This document shows positions 8,386 to 17,577 of a stretch of 64,000 bases of DNA, in pieces (position 1 is the first letter of the stretch; each line of letters begins with the position of its first letter). Below the pieces are notes generated by a model. That model ran no database searches. It was not told where the DNA came from and worked only from the letters and a program-made list of their open reading frames with translations. The position numbers and the translations under genes were made by a program. Origin of the DNA: Kibdelosporangium persicum (lineage in GTDB: Bacteria > Actinomycetota > Actinomycetes > Mycobacteriales > Pseudonocardiaceae). Where the stretch lies: NCBI RefSeq assembly GCF_013280595.1, contig NZ_JAAATY010000031.1, positions 55,157-119,156 on the forward strand, written 5' to 3'.

Positions 8386-8817
8386 TTATTGCCCCGCCAT
8401 CCTGTCGATGATCTCGGCCGCGCGGGAGAGCGTCTCCCGCTCGGATTCGTCCAGTTCGGACAGTCGGGCGTCCAGCCAGGCCTCGCGGGCGGCCACGTCG
8501 GCCAGGATGTACCCCAGTCCCCGCTCGGTCAGCTCGACGATCACCTGCCTGCCGTCGTTGGGATGGGCCCGCTTGCTGATGTAGCCCATGTCCTCGAGCG
8601 CGGCGATCACCCTCGTCATCGAGGGCGGCTGTACGCCTTCACGTGCGGCCAGTTCGCCGGGCGTCATCGGGCCGCACTTGTGCAGGCTGGACAACGCCGA
8701 GATCTGGCTCAACGTGACCGACTGACTTGTCCGTTGTGCCCGGAGCCTGCGGTTGAGACGCATCACCGACAGCCTGAGTCGGCTGGTCAGCGAGTGCTCA
8801 TCGGCGGAACCGGACAC
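8386..8817 (-). CDS. MarR-family transcriptional regulator
   Basis: This 143-aa winged-helix regulator has the MarR recognition region MTPGELAAREGVQPPSMTRVIAALEDMGYI (given here as MTPGELAAREG...ALEDMGYI) and the wing HPNDGRQVIVELTERG. The same frame stays open far upstream into the permease gene. The start was set at GTG 8817 because upstream translation is nonsense and family members begin about 25 residues before the first helix. It probably represses its own operon with the MFS exporter 4 bp downstream. Position and strand match M. tuberculosis Rv0880. Confidence 0.85.
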   Translation of the reverse strand: MSGSADEHSLTSRLRLSVMRLNRRLRAQRTSQSVTLSQISALSSLHKCGPMTPGELAAREGVQPPSMTRVIAALEDMGYISKRAHPNDGRQVIVELTERGLGYILADVAAREAWLDARLSELDESERETLSRAAEIIDRMAGQ

Positions 8818-8867
8818 ATACTTAGCATACCTTATGAATTGGTGACCTGGTCGAACGTCACGCAAGG

Positions 8868-10328
8868 TCACCCGATAGCACCCTGGATCGGGCCGACCGC
8901 GAAGTACGCCACGAAGGCCACGGCGACCACCCAGAGCAACGGGTGCACGGTCCTGGCGCGGCCCGACACGATCCGCAGGACCACAAAACTGATGAAGCCG
9001 GCGCCGATGCCGTTGGCGATCGAGTACGTGAACGGCATGACGACGATGGTCAGGAACGCGGGCAGCGCCATCGTGAAGTCGGTGAAGTCGATCTCCTTGA
9101 TCTGCGCCATCATCAGCACGCCGACGATGACCAGCGCGGGAGCCGCCGCCTCCACCGGGACGACCTGGTAGAGCGGTGTGAGGAACATCGCAGCGATGAA
9201 CAGCAGGCCGGTGACCACGTTGGCCAGGCCGGTCCGTGCGCCTTCGGCGATACCGGACGCCGACTCGATGTAGACGGTGTTGGAACTGCTGGACGCCGCG
9301 CCACCGGCGACCGCGCCGAGCGAGTCGACGAACAACGCCTTGCCGACGCCGGGCAGCTGGCCGTCCTTGCCGATCACGCCCGCCTCCTTGCCGAGGCCGG
9401 TCATCGTGCCGACGGAGTCGAAGAAGTCCGTCAGGATCAACGTGAACAGCAGCAGCACCACGGTCAGCGCGGGCACCCTGCTCCACGCGCCGAACGAGAA
9501 GTCCCCGAGCAGGGACAGGTCAGGCAGGCCGACGGCCTGCTCGGGCATGGCCGGATAGCCGAGGTTCCAGCCCTTGGGGTCGATGCCCTGCGACGGCCCG
9601 GCCTTGACGATGGCCTCGAGCGCGATCGCGAAGACGGTGCTGAACAGCACGCCGATCAGAATCGCGCCCTTGACCCGTTTGGCCATCAGGATGCCCGTGA
9701 CCAGCAGCCCGACGACGAACACGAACGTCGGCCACGACGCGATCGACCCCGAGATGCCCAGGCCGACCGGGACCGTGGTGTTCGCCGCGTCCGGAATCCG
9801 CCGGACGAACCCGGCGTCGACAAGCCCGATGAGCGTGATGAACAGGCCGATGCCCACGGCGATCGCGGCCTTCAACGGCTGTGGCACGGCGTTGAACACG
9901 GCCGTCCGCACGCCGGTCAGCACGAGCACCATCACGATCAGGCCGTTCAGCACGACCAGGCCCATCGCCTCGGCCCACGTCATCTGCGGCGCCAGCGTGA
10001 CGGCGACGAAGCTGTTGATGCCCAGCCCGGTGGCCAGCGCGAACGGGTAGTTGGCGATGACGCCGAACAGGATCGTCATCACCCCGGCGACAAGCGCGGT
10101 GACCGCCGCGACCTGCGGAACGGGCAGGATGTCGCCGACCACGTCGCGGTGCGCGGACGGGCCGTCGGCGGCGAAACTGCCGATGATCAACGGGTTCAGC
10201 ACGACGATGTAGGCCATGGTGACGAACGTGACCAGGCCGCCGCGGATCTCTCTGCCCGTCGTCGACCCACGTTCGCTGATCTTGAAGAACCGGTCGAGCG
10301 CGCCGCGGCGGCTGGTCGTTTCGGCCAT
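8868..10328 (-). CDS. NCS2-family (AzgA-like) purine permease
   Basis: The 486-aa membrane protein has about 12-14 hydrophobic segments and family motifs of the adenine/guanine/hypoxanthine permeases: VTFVTMAYIVVLNP near the N-terminus, ATGLGINSFVA, and FFDSVGTMTGLG around the substrate site. It should import nucleobases with protons. GGAAGG eight bases before the ATG supports the start. Only 18 bp separate it from the divergent DUF2530 gene, so its promoter must lie inside that gene. Confidence 0.9.
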   Translation of the reverse strand: MAETTSRRGALDRFFKISERGSTTGREIRGGLVTFVTMAYIVVLNPLIIGSFAADGPSAHRDVVGDILPVPQVAAVTALVAGVMTILFGVIANYPFALATGLGINSFVAVTLAPQMTWAEAMGLVVLNGLIVMVLVLTGVRTAVFNAVPQPLKAAIAVGIGLFITLIGLVDAGFVRRIPDAANTTVPVGLGISGSIASWPTFVFVVGLLVTGILMAKRVKGAILIGVLFSTVFAIALEAIVKAGPSQGIDPKGWNLGYPAMPEQAVGLPDLSLLGDFSFGAWSRVPALTVVLLLFTLILTDFFDSVGTMTGLGKEAGVIGKDGQLPGVGKALFVDSLGAVAGGAASSSSNTVYIESASGIAEGARTGLANVVTGLLFIAAMFLTPLYQVVPVEAAAPALVIVGVLMMAQIKEIDFTDFTMALPAFLTIVVMPFTYSIANGIGAGFISFVVLRIVSGRARTVHPLLWVVAVAFVAYFAVGPIQGAIG

Positions 10329-10346
10329 GCGGGTAGCCTTCCAAAC

Positions 10347-10625
10347 GTGGCGTCCAAAAAGGAACCCGAATCGCCAGGCGAAACCGGAAAGTCACTTCCG
10401 CCGCCCCCGCCCCCACCGGCGCGGCTGGTGGACCTCTGGCAGATCGTGATCGTCGGCACGATCGTCTGGGCCGGCGTGCTCGCGGTGGCCCTGTTCACCG
10501 GGCCGGGCATCCTGGCGTGGACCGCGTTCACCGGCATCGTGCTGGGCGGCATCGGCATGGCCATCATGACCTGGCAGCGTTCCGCCGCCCGCCGCGGCTC
10601 GAAAACCGCCCAACAGGGCCTCTGA
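10347..10625 (+). CDS. DUF2530-like small membrane protein
   Basis: This 92-aa protein has a proline-rich N-terminus (eight consecutive prolines near residue 18), then ARLVDLWQIVIVGTIVW and two hydrophobic helices with a basic tail. It matches the actinobacterial DUF2530 family as I recall it. The function is unknown. The GTG start follows TAGCCT by seven bases and has no ribosome-binding site, so a leaderless transcript is likely. Confidence 0.7.
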   Translation: MASKKEPESPGETGKSLPPPPPPPARLVDLWQIVIVGTIVWAGVLAVALFTGPGILAWTAFTGIVLGGIGMAIMTWQRSAARRGSKTAQQGL

Positions 10626-10710
10626 CTCGTGTGTCCACCACTCCGGCACCATGAAATTCCCCTAGCAGCCACAGGCTTGGCCCGTTCGGGCTGACGCCAC
10701 CGCCCGAGTG

Positions 10711-10776
10711 GCCAACTCGGGGTGCTGGAATGCGCAACTCGGGGTGCCGGAATGTGTGTTTCGGGGTGCCGGAATG
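10711..10776. repeat. 22-bp tandem repeat, three units (locus A)
   Basis: Three adjacent 22-bp units each end in GGGGTGCYGGAATG and differ in the first eight bases. About 50 bp to the left an inverted partial unit reads CCGGCACCATGAAATTCCC (10640-10658). The same family occurs in opposite orientation at 22889-22995. It lies between DUF2530 and the 3' end of the sacsin-like gene. Confidence 0.8.
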
Positions 10777-10800
10777 GTGGACACGGCGGTGTGGGGGTGG

Positions 10801-13671
10801 CTAGGCCAGGACGGTGCTCGGGTCGGGGTCTTCGAGGATCGCGTGGATCACGTGCCGGTCGATCCACCGGTCGGACGCCCAGGCCAGCGCCCGTGCGAGA
10901 CCGTCCGGGGTGTCCTCGCAGTGCACGCGGTTCTGACGGTCGACCCACCAGTGCACGCGCTGGCCGTTCGCCGTGAGCTCGTCGTGCACGATCACGCCCT
11001 CAAGCGGCAACTCGAAGCCGAGCAACTCCGCGGCCACGACGACAGCACCCAGTTCGGCCCACGGCACCAGTTCGCCGCCGGTCACGTCACCGGCCGACTC
11101 GGAAGCAAGCGGTAGGTCGAGCAACTCGGCCAGCGGCTCGGCGGCGTCGTCGTCCAGCGCGGCGACGACCCGGTTCGGCGGCAGAACAGCCAGGAGCCAC
11201 GGGGCATCCAGCACGACGCAGTCCTCCGCGTCCACGGCCTCGCCGGACAGCACCCGGACACGTTCGGGCGCGTCGAGCAACGACACGTCGACGGAACCGG
11301 CCAACGCCGCGTGGGCGCGCAACGACACGCCGTGCGGAACGGTCCGTGCCGGATCGCCGAGGCGTTCGAGCAGGTCCTCCGCGTCGGCGGCGTCCTTGAT
11401 TTCCAGGCGGGTACGGACTCCGGCCGCCGCGGCCAGCTCGTCGCCGAGCTCGATCGGCAACGGGTCGTAGAGGCCCACGAGGTCCGAGGCTCCGGCGGTC
11501 CGCCACGTGCGAGGTGCCTGGCCTTCGAGCAGGGCGTAGCGGGAGATCCACCAGGCGGTGTAGCCGCCGGGTTCCCGCAGTGCTTGCCATGTCGCGGGTT
11601 CGAGCGCGAGCAGCCGCAACGCCTCCGGCCACTTGTCGTCCGCGACCAGGTCGAGGTCCCGGACGGCCACGACTCGTTTCGGCTCCTCGGCGCCGGAGGA
11701 CCACCACTCGTCCTCGTCCGCCAGGTCGTGCTCGGGGCCGATCGGCTCCTCGTCGACGATCACGGCGAAGCCGGTCAGCACGCCGACCGCCGACAGCACG
11801 TCCGCGGACCAGCGTTCGGCGAACTCGGGATCGAGCAGCCCGAGCGGCGAGTCCGGGTCCAGCACTTCGAGGAAGCGCGAGCCGGGCAGGGCCAGCTCGT
11901 CCGCGGCCCGCCAGTCGCCCTCGGAATCGGGCAGCGCCAACGACTTCAGCCACGGGCGGCCACCGGCCTGGCCGACCAGGCCAAGAACCGCGTGCGCGAG
12001 ACCGGAGACGATCAGACCCGCCGAAGCGTCGGCGACGCTGCGTTCGACGGCTTCCTGCAACGCGTCCAGCAGTTCGGACGCACCCGCGTGCCGGGCGCCG
12101 AGCCGTTCCAGCAGCGGATGCGCCGCATCCGGGTGGACCAGACGCAGACCCGGAACGTCCAGGTCCGACAGGAACTCCGGCTCGTCGGCCAGCAGTGTTC
12201 CGCGCGGTCCGGGCAGCGTACGGCCGTCCACCAGCGGAACCGGCAGGCCGCTGAGGTTCTCCCGGATCGCCGCGTCGTTCTCGGCGAACGGCGCCAGCGC
12301 CTCGTAGACCCTGCGCCACCACGAGGGTTCCTGGTCGATGCCGGTGATCGCGGCGACGACCTCCGAGATCCGCAGGCGTGAGATCTCCAGCGCCGCCAAG
12401 GCGTGTGCGTGCTCCGGCTGGGCGAGCTGGGCGGACGCCAGGTTGGGCACGACATCCGAAAGCAGGTCCGCCAACGCGTCCGACGGGATCTCCAGCACCC
12501 TGGCCGAGGCCGGGGCCAGGGACTCCAGCACACCGGGCAGCCAGGCGTGCGTGCGCAACTCGGCGATCAGCAGGTCCCGGATCTGGGCGTCCACATCGGA
12601 CCGGGGGAACCCGGGCACCGGCACCAGGGCCGTCCGGTGCGCCTCGGGGATGTCGAAGACCAGTGCGGGGTAGAGCTTGGCCGCTTCCGCCAGCACCTCG
12701 GCGACCGCCGGTGAGGACATCACGCGGCGACGGGAGGCCTCGATCGGCAGGCTGGCCAGTAGCCGTGCGGGCAACGAAAGCCGCTCGTCGGTCGGGGTCG
12801 GGGCGTGCAACACGTCTTCGGTCAACGGCTGCGGCACGCCGGACTCGCTGACCGGGATCGCCCAGCAGACCATCCACTCGGTGCTGGTCTCCATGCCGAG
12901 ACCGGCCGTGTCGGACAGTTTCCCCGTCGCCCGGCGCAGCATCCAGCGGGTCGTGCCCTCCGGGCCGGTCAGCACCACCGTGTCGGCGGAGTCGGTGCTG
13001 GTCCACCGCGAGTCGCCGACCTCGATCGACGCCAGACCGGGCAACGCCAGCAGCAGGTCCGGCGCCTGCTCACGGAAGCCCGCCAGCAGCGCGTCCTGGT
13101 CGACGTCCGGCCGCAACGGCAGCCGGACCTCGGTGTCGAAGCCCTCGGGCGGCACCGAGGCGGTCGGCCAGACCAGGCGCAACACCGGCACCTGGCCGGC
13201 GCGTGCGGCCACGTGGTCCTGGATCTCGGGGATCTCCCGGGTCCGCCGCGCGGAGAACCGGACCGAGCCGGTGGTGGAGACGACCTCGGGCTCGTCGGTC
13301 ACCGACAGGACGGCGGAGAAACCGACGCCGAACTGCCCGACCGTGCCGAGGATGTCCCGCTTCGCCGAAGCACGCAGCGAAGCCAGGGCCGCGACGCCGT
13401 CGGCGTCGAGCGGCGCGCCGGTGTTGGCCGCCCGCAGCTCGTTGTCCACAATGGACAGCCGGAGCCGTCCGCCGAACCCGGCCGCGTCGGCGGCGTTCTG
13501 GGCCAGTTCCACCAGCAGCCGATCGCGGTACGCGCCGAGCCGCAGGTCTTCCTCGGCGTTCGCGTCCTCACGGAACCGCGTCGGCGAGGCGCTCCACGCT
13601 GCCAGCACTGCCTCTCGTAAGCGCCGCGTGCCGAAAGGGTCCGTGCCGACAAGCAATTCGTCGTTGCTCAC
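10801..13671 (-). CDS. Sacsin N-terminal-type GHKL ATPase, large protein
   Basis: The 956-aa protein starts with an Hsp90/histidine-kinase-like ATP-binding fold. The N-box LLVELAQNAADAAG is near residue 50, an NTGAPLDADGV segment follows, and the lid motif GTVGQFGVGFSAVL is near residue 112. NCBI-style naming would be sacsin N-terminal ATPase-like domain protein. The remaining 750 residues have no recognised domain. The frame is open further upstream, but GTG 13671 overlaps the DUF3027 stop as GTGA and gives a sensible N-terminus. The two proteins are translationally coupled and probably act together. A chaperone-like role is speculation. Confidence 0.82.
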   Translation of the reverse strand: MSNDELLVGTDPFGTRRLREAVLAAWSASPTRFREDANAEEDLRLGAYRDRLLVELAQNAADAAGFGGRLRLSIVDNELRAANTGAPLDADGVAALASLRASAKRDILGTVGQFGVGFSAVLSVTDEPEVVSTTGSVRFSARRTREIPEIQDHVAARAGQVPVLRLVWPTASVPPEGFDTEVRLPLRPDVDQDALLAGFREQAPDLLLALPGLASIEVGDSRWTSTDSADTVVLTGPEGTTRWMLRRATGKLSDTAGLGMETSTEWMVCWAIPVSESGVPQPLTEDVLHAPTPTDERLSLPARLLASLPIEASRRRVMSSPAVAEVLAEAAKLYPALVFDIPEAHRTALVPVPGFPRSDVDAQIRDLLIAELRTHAWLPGVLESLAPASARVLEIPSDALADLLSDVVPNLASAQLAQPEHAHALAALEISRLRISEVVAAITGIDQEPSWWRRVYEALAPFAENDAAIRENLSGLPVPLVDGRTLPGPRGTLLADEPEFLSDLDVPGLRLVHPDAAHPLLERLGARHAGASELLDALQEAVERSVADASAGLIVSGLAHAVLGLVGQAGGRPWLKSLALPDSEGDWRAADELALPGSRFLEVLDPDSPLGLLDPEFAERWSADVLSAVGVLTGFAVIVDEEPIGPEHDLADEDEWWSSGAEEPKRVVAVRDLDLVADDKWPEALRLLALEPATWQALREPGGYTAWWISRYALLEGQAPRTWRTAGASDLVGLYDPLPIELGDELAAAAGVRTRLEIKDAADAEDLLERLGDPARTVPHGVSLRAHAALAGSVDVSLLDAPERVRVLSGEAVDAEDCVVLDAPWLLAVLPPNRVVAALDDDAAEPLAELLDLPLASESAGDVTGGELVPWAELGAVVVAAELLGFELPLEGVIVHDELTANGQRVHWWVDRQNRVHCEDTPDGLARALAWASDRWIDRHVIHAILEDPDPSTVLA

Positions 13672-14420
13672 TCTGCCGGGGCCCGCTCGACGTCCAGCAA
13701 CGAGTCGTCGTAGATCAGGTCCGCCACGAGCACCGGCGACCCCTGGTCGATCCGCAGCTCCGAGTGGGCGCCGCAGCCGTACTGGACGTGCACGACGTGC
13801 CCGTCGGCCGGCGAGATCTCGTTGCCGCAGACGCCGAACGCGGCCCGCAAGGAGCCTGCGACCGGCAGGTAGAAGCCACACGTGCCGCAGTGTTCCGGCG
13901 CGCTGCGGGCCATGTCCGAGCGCGGCCCGAACTCACCGTCCTGCCAGCGCGCGGCCGCGTCCTGGCGAGCCGGCCGGGACATCACGCGGACGCGGCCGAG
14001 GCCGATCTCCCGCGCGACCTCTTCCACGGCCTCGTCGTCGGACTGCACGTACGCGGGCACGAGCCGCGGGTCGTCGGGGGACGTCGGCAGCAGATCGCCG
14101 ACACCGAGGTCACCGGCCTGCACCCGCTGCTGCCACGGCACCCACGCCGGAGCCACGAGCGCGTCGGGCCCGGGCACGAGCACGACCTCGCTCACGGTCA
14201 CCTCGGTGCCGGGACCGGCGTTGGCCACCGTGACGGCCCAGTGCCAGCCGCGGTAGCCGGGCTTGTCGGCCTCGAACCGGTGCGTGACCGCGGCTTCGCT
14301 CTCCGGCTGCACACCCACGTGCGCACCGACCTCGTCACCGGCTTCTTCACGGGCGGCAGCGCGGGCGCGCTCCACCGCGCCGGCGAGGGCAGCGTCTAGT
14401 TCGGGCGTCGTGCTCATCAC
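13668..14420 (-). CDS. DUF3027 protein with a Cys cluster
   Basis: This 250-aa protein belongs to DUF3027, an actinobacterial family of unknown role. Its C-terminal half carries CGTCGFY, FGVCGN and YGCGAHSE, four or five cysteines plus a histidine spaced like a zinc site. The central region includes GYRGWHWAVTVA and VLVPGPDALVAPAWVPW. It is the first gene of an operon whose second gene, the sacsin-like ATPase, starts in the overlapping GTGA. I believe the M. tuberculosis counterpart is Rv0877. It diverges from the lipoprotein cyclotransferase with a 34-bp gap. Confidence 0.8.
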   Translation of the reverse strand: MMSTTPELDAALAGAVERARAAAREEAGDEVGAHVGVQPESEAAVTHRFEADKPGYRGWHWAVTVANAGPGTEVTVSEVVLVPGPDALVAPAWVPWQQRVQAGDLGVGDLLPTSPDDPRLVPAYVQSDDEAVEEVAREIGLGRVRVMSRPARQDAAARWQDGEFGPRSDMARSAPEHCGTCGFYLPVAGSLRAAFGVCGNEISPADGHVVHVQYGCGAHSELRIDQGSPVLVADLIYDDSLLDVERAPAE

Positions 14421-14454
14421 GAAGATTGTGCACCACGTGTGTCACCCTTCCCGC

Positions 14455-15231
14455 GTGAAGGTGCACGTTGTTCTCACGGCCTGCGTATTGCTGGCGTCTT
14501 GCGGCACCAGCACTGCTCCGAATGCGGAGCCAGGGCCCGTGCGGATGCGGGCCGAGGTCGTCGAGGTGCTGCCGCACGATCCGAAGGCGTTCACCCAGGG
14601 CCTCGAACTCGACGGCGACCGCCTGTACGAGGGAACCGGCCTGGAAGGCGAGTCCAGCGTCCGCGAGGTCGACCCGCGGACCGCGCGGGTGGCGAAGAAG
14701 GTCGACCTGCCGTCGCCGATGTTCGGGGAGGGCGTGACCGTCACCGGGTCCGCGATCTGGCAGCTGACCTGGAAGGACGGCGTGGCGATCCAGCGGGACA
14801 AGCAGACGCTCGCCGAGGTCAGGCGGGTGCCGTACACCGGCGAGGGCTGGGGGCTGTGCCACGACGGGCAGCGCCTCGTGATGAGCGACGGCACCGACAA
14901 GCTGACCTTCCGCGACCAGGACAGCTTCGATCCCGTCGGCGAGGTCCGGGTGCGCTCGGGCAGCGAGCCGGTCACCCGGCTCAACGAGCTGGAATGCACG
15001 CCGGACGGGGTGTACGCGAACGTGTGGCAGACCGACACCGTCGTGCGGATCGACCCGGCGTCCGGGTCTGTCACGGCCACGATCGACCTGACCGGACTGC
15101 TGACGCCCGCGGAACGGGCGAACACGGACGTGCTCAACGGCGTCGCCGCCGTCCCCGGAACGGACGAGTTCCTGGTCACGGGCAAGTTGTGGCCGAAGAT
15201 GTTCCGGGTGAAGTTCGTCACGGCCGGTTAG
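14455..15231 (+). CDS. Glutaminyl-peptide cyclotransferase-like lipoprotein
   Basis: The 258-aa protein starts with a lipoprotein signal (hydrophobic stretch then LLASC, lipid-modified Cys about residue 16). It continues as a five-bladed beta-propeller of the plant/papain glutaminyl cyclase family: FTQGLELDGDRLYEGTGLEG, then LNELEC and LNGVAAVPGTDEFLVTGKLWPKMF (read as LNGVAAVPGT...LWPKMF). Such enzymes convert N-terminal glutamine to pyroglutamate on exported proteins. The start at GTG 14455 is chosen because it gives an intact signal peptide. Longer frames overlap the divergent DUF3027 gene. Confidence 0.85.
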   Translation: MKVHVVLTACVLLASCGTSTAPNAEPGPVRMRAEVVEVLPHDPKAFTQGLELDGDRLYEGTGLEGESSVREVDPRTARVAKKVDLPSPMFGEGVTVTGSAIWQLTWKDGVAIQRDKQTLAEVRRVPYTGEGWGLCHDGQRLVMSDGTDKLTFRDQDSFDPVGEVRVRSGSEPVTRLNELECTPDGVYANVWQTDTVVRIDPASGSVTATIDLTGLLTPAERANTDVLNGVAAVPGTDEFLVTGKLWPKMFRVKFVTAG

Positions 15232-15276
15232 GTATCTCCGTGTGTGGCGGCCAGGGCTTTACGGCAGGATGGAGTT

Positions 15277-17028
15277 GTGCTTCGTTCCGGCTCTGACGAC
15301 CAAGGCGGGGACCGGCCTGCCAAGGGCCGGAACCCGAAGAAGACCCGTAAGTGGACTGCCCGGCAGCCGCAGCAGTTCAGCGAGCGCCGGCAGCCACCTC
15401 CGCCTCCGCCGCCGAGGCGCCAGCCGCCTCCACCGCCGCCGCCCGTGCCGGAGGAGTACCGGCAGACCACCCCGTTACGCCGTGAGCAGCCGCCCCCGCC
15501 GCCGTCGACCCGTTATGGCCCTGACGGCTATCCGGTGCCTCGTACCGGCCACACGGGCCCGTACGACTACTACGACGAACCGCCTCGGCAGCAGCCTCCC
15601 CGGCAACAACCCGAGCAACAGCCGCCCGAGGCGCATCACGGTGCGGAAGCCGCGGCGCTGCCGCGCGGGGGCATCCCCCACATGCCCAAGAAGCTCACCG
15701 TCACGCGTGTGGCGGCGCTGCGCAGCAAGCAGCTGACGCAGCAAGCGGTGCACGCGTTCAAGCGCGCCGCGAAGGCCGACGGTGCCGAGAAGTCCGGTCT
15801 CACGTCGCTGACGTACGCGACGATGCTGAACTACGCCAGCGACGCCGCCATGGCCGTCGCGTTGGCGAACACGTTGTTCTTCGCCGCCGCGAGCGCGGAC
15901 AGCAGCAAAGGCAAGATCGCGCTGTACCTGCTGATCACCGTGGCACCGTTCGCGCTGGTCGCGCCGGTGATCGGGCCCGCGCTCGACCGGATCCAGCGCG
16001 GCCGCAGGCTCGCCATGTGCGTGGCCTCCGCGGGCCAGGCGTTGATGTGCGTCGTGATGGCCACCAACTTCGACTCGTGGCTGCTGTACCCGGCCGCGCT
16101 CGGCAAGATGGTGCTGTCGAAGTCGTTCACGGTCCTCAAGGCGGCGGTCACGCCGAGAGTCCTGCCGCCGGAGATCACGCTGTCCAAGACCAACGCCCGG
16201 CTGACGACCTTCGGCCTGGTGGCGGGCATGGTGTTCGGCGGGATCGCCGCGGGGCTGACGCAGATCTTCAACTCCGAGGCCGCGTTGTGGTTCACCGCGG
16301 CGATCTGTGTCGCGGGCGCGGTGCAGGGCATGCGGATTCCGGCGTGGGTCGAGGTGACCGAGGGCGAGGTGCCCGCGACGCTGTCGGCGACGCCGAAGCG
16401 GCCGACCCGCCAGCCGATGGGCCAGCACGTGGTGATCTCGTTGTGGGCCAACGGAACCGTCAAGGTGCTGACCGGCTTTCTGATGATGTTCTCGGCGTTC
16501 GCGATCCGCGCGGAGACCGAGGGCAAACCGGCCCAGCAGTTGCTGCTGCTCGGCATCATCGCGGCCGCGGCGGGCATCGGCAGCTTCGGCGGCAACGCCA
16601 TCGGCTCCAAACTGCTCGTGTCCAGGCCTGATCAGATGGTGCTCGGCTGCGTGGTCGCGTGTGTCACGGCGACCGTGGTCGCCACGATCCTGCCGGGCAT
16701 CGGCACGATGGCCATCGTCAGCCTGATCGCGTCGACGGCCGCGGCCCTGGCGAAGAACAGCCTGGACGCGGTGATCCAGCACGACCTGCCGGAGGAGTCG
16801 CGCGCGTCCGCGTTCGGCCGGTCGGAGACCGTGCTGCAGCTCGGCTGGGTGTTCGGTGGCGCGCTGGGCGTGCTGCTGCCGACCACGTTCTGGGTCGGTT
16901 TCCTGGTGATCTCGCTCCTACTGGCGCTCGGGATGGTCCAGACGATCCTCGCGACGAAGGGGAACTCCCTGCTCAACGTGGTGCGCCGGGCCACCCCGGC
17001 GCGGCGGGCGGGCACCGAAACCCCGTAG
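15277..17028 (+). CDS. MFS transporter with a proline-rich cytoplasmic extension
   Basis: The protein (583 aa from this GTG) has an unusual N-terminal extension of about 150 residues rich in Pro, Gln and Arg, including two runs of seven prolines. About 11-12 transmembrane helices of the major facilitator fold follow. Position and strand match Rv0876c, also an MFS-like membrane protein. The substrate is unknown. The start is uncertain: the frame opens at 15244, but CAGGAT six bases before GTG 15277 suggests a leaderless start there. The DUF2771 lipoprotein gene follows after 10 bp, as in mycobacteria. Confidence 0.82.
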   Translation: MLRSGSDDQGGDRPAKGRNPKKTRKWTARQPQQFSERRQPPPPPPPRRQPPPPPPPVPEEYRQTTPLRREQPPPPPSTRYGPDGYPVPRTGHTGPYDYYDEPPRQQPPRQQPEQQPPEAHHGAEAAALPRGGIPHMPKKLTVTRVAALRSKQLTQQAVHAFKRAAKADGAEKSGLTSLTYATMLNYASDAAMAVALANTLFFAAASADSSKGKIALYLLITVAPFALVAPVIGPALDRIQRGRRLAMCVASAGQALMCVVMATNFDSWLLYPAALGKMVLSKSFTVLKAAVTPRVLPPEITLSKTNARLTTFGLVAGMVFGGIAAGLTQIFNSEAALWFTAAICVAGAVQGMRIPAWVEVTEGEVPATLSATPKRPTRQPMGQHVVISLWANGTVKVLTGFLMMFSAFAIRAETEGKPAQQLLLLGIIAAAAGIGSFGGNAIGSKLLVSRPDQMVLGCVVACVTATVVATILPGIGTMAIVSLIASTAAALAKNSLDAVIQHDLPEESRASAFGRSETVLQLGWVFGGALGVLLPTTFWVGFLVISLLLALGMVQTILATKGNSLLNVVRRATPARRAGTETP

Positions 17029-17038
17029 TCTTCCGACC

Positions 17039-17494
17039 GTGCGCCGATTTGGAATTGCCTCGCTGGTGACGGGCGGACTGCTGCTCGCGGGTTGCGCCGC
17101 GCCGCACGACCCGGAGGTCACGTTCTTCGCCGACGGCGAGACCGTGCGGATCACGCCGTCGCCCGTCTGCGACCCGGCGCTCGAGGAATGCCAGCCGACC
17201 GGCGAACTGCCCGTACCCGGCGGAAAGCCGCTGAACATTTCCGTGCCCAGGCAAGTCGCGGACGCACCATGGCTCGTGGTGTTCCGTTATCGAGCGGCCG
17301 ACGGCTCAGTGCAGAAGGCCCGCTCATCACTGTTCCGCGCAGGCGAAACCTACGCGTACACGCTCCGGACGCCCACGGCAGGCGACCAGCTGATGCACGT
17401 GGAAGTGCAGCGAATAGGCGAACTGGGCTCGAACGAGAACAAAGAACTCTACTTCGGCGTCGACGCCAGCTGGTCCCTGAGGGTGCTCTCGTGA
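17039..17494 (+). CDS. DUF2771-type lipoprotein
   Basis: This 151-aa protein begins with a lipoprotein signal ending LLLAGC (Cys about residue 19). A beta-rich extracellular domain follows with two further cysteines near 44 and 51. It matches the DUF2771 family of mycobacterial secreted proteins (Rv0875c). The function is unknown. It is co-transcribed with the MFS gene 10 bp upstream, so an envelope partnership is plausible. Its stop codon overlaps the left arm of the palindrome at 17489. Confidence 0.78.
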   Translation: MRRFGIASLVTGGLLLAGCAAPHDPEVTFFADGETVRITPSPVCDPALEECQPTGELPVPGGKPLNISVPRQVADAPWLVVFRYRAADGSVQKARSSLFRAGETYAYTLRTPTAGDQLMHVEVQRIGELGSNENKELYFGVDASWSLRVLS

Positions 17495-17546
17495 GTGGTT
17501 TGTCCCATGCATGCGCATAGCTGTAATCCGAACTAACCACTCACGA
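17489..17546. repeat. Palindromic element A with GTGAGTGGTT arms
   Basis: The left arm TCGTGAGTGGTTTGTCCC (17489-17506) and right arm AACTAACCACTCACGA (17531-17546) pair over 12 bp. The arms reappear swapped and inverted at 17578-17619. Confidence 0.8.
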
Positions 17547-17577
17547 CAGACGCGAACCAGCCGGGCTGGGACGCGTG

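Noticed and set aside
8386..9486. 366-aa protein containing MarR
   Set aside because: The first 220 residues are antisense to the NCS2 permease. MarR starts at 8817.
10708..11115. Small + frame starting in the 22-bp repeats
   Set aside because: Its first residues only translate the repeats, then run antisense to the sacsin-like gene.
12677..14233. Long + frame opposite the sacsin-like and DUF3027 genes
   Set aside because: Ser/Arg-rich and without a recognisable domain. The opposite frame has GHKL motifs and coupled starts.
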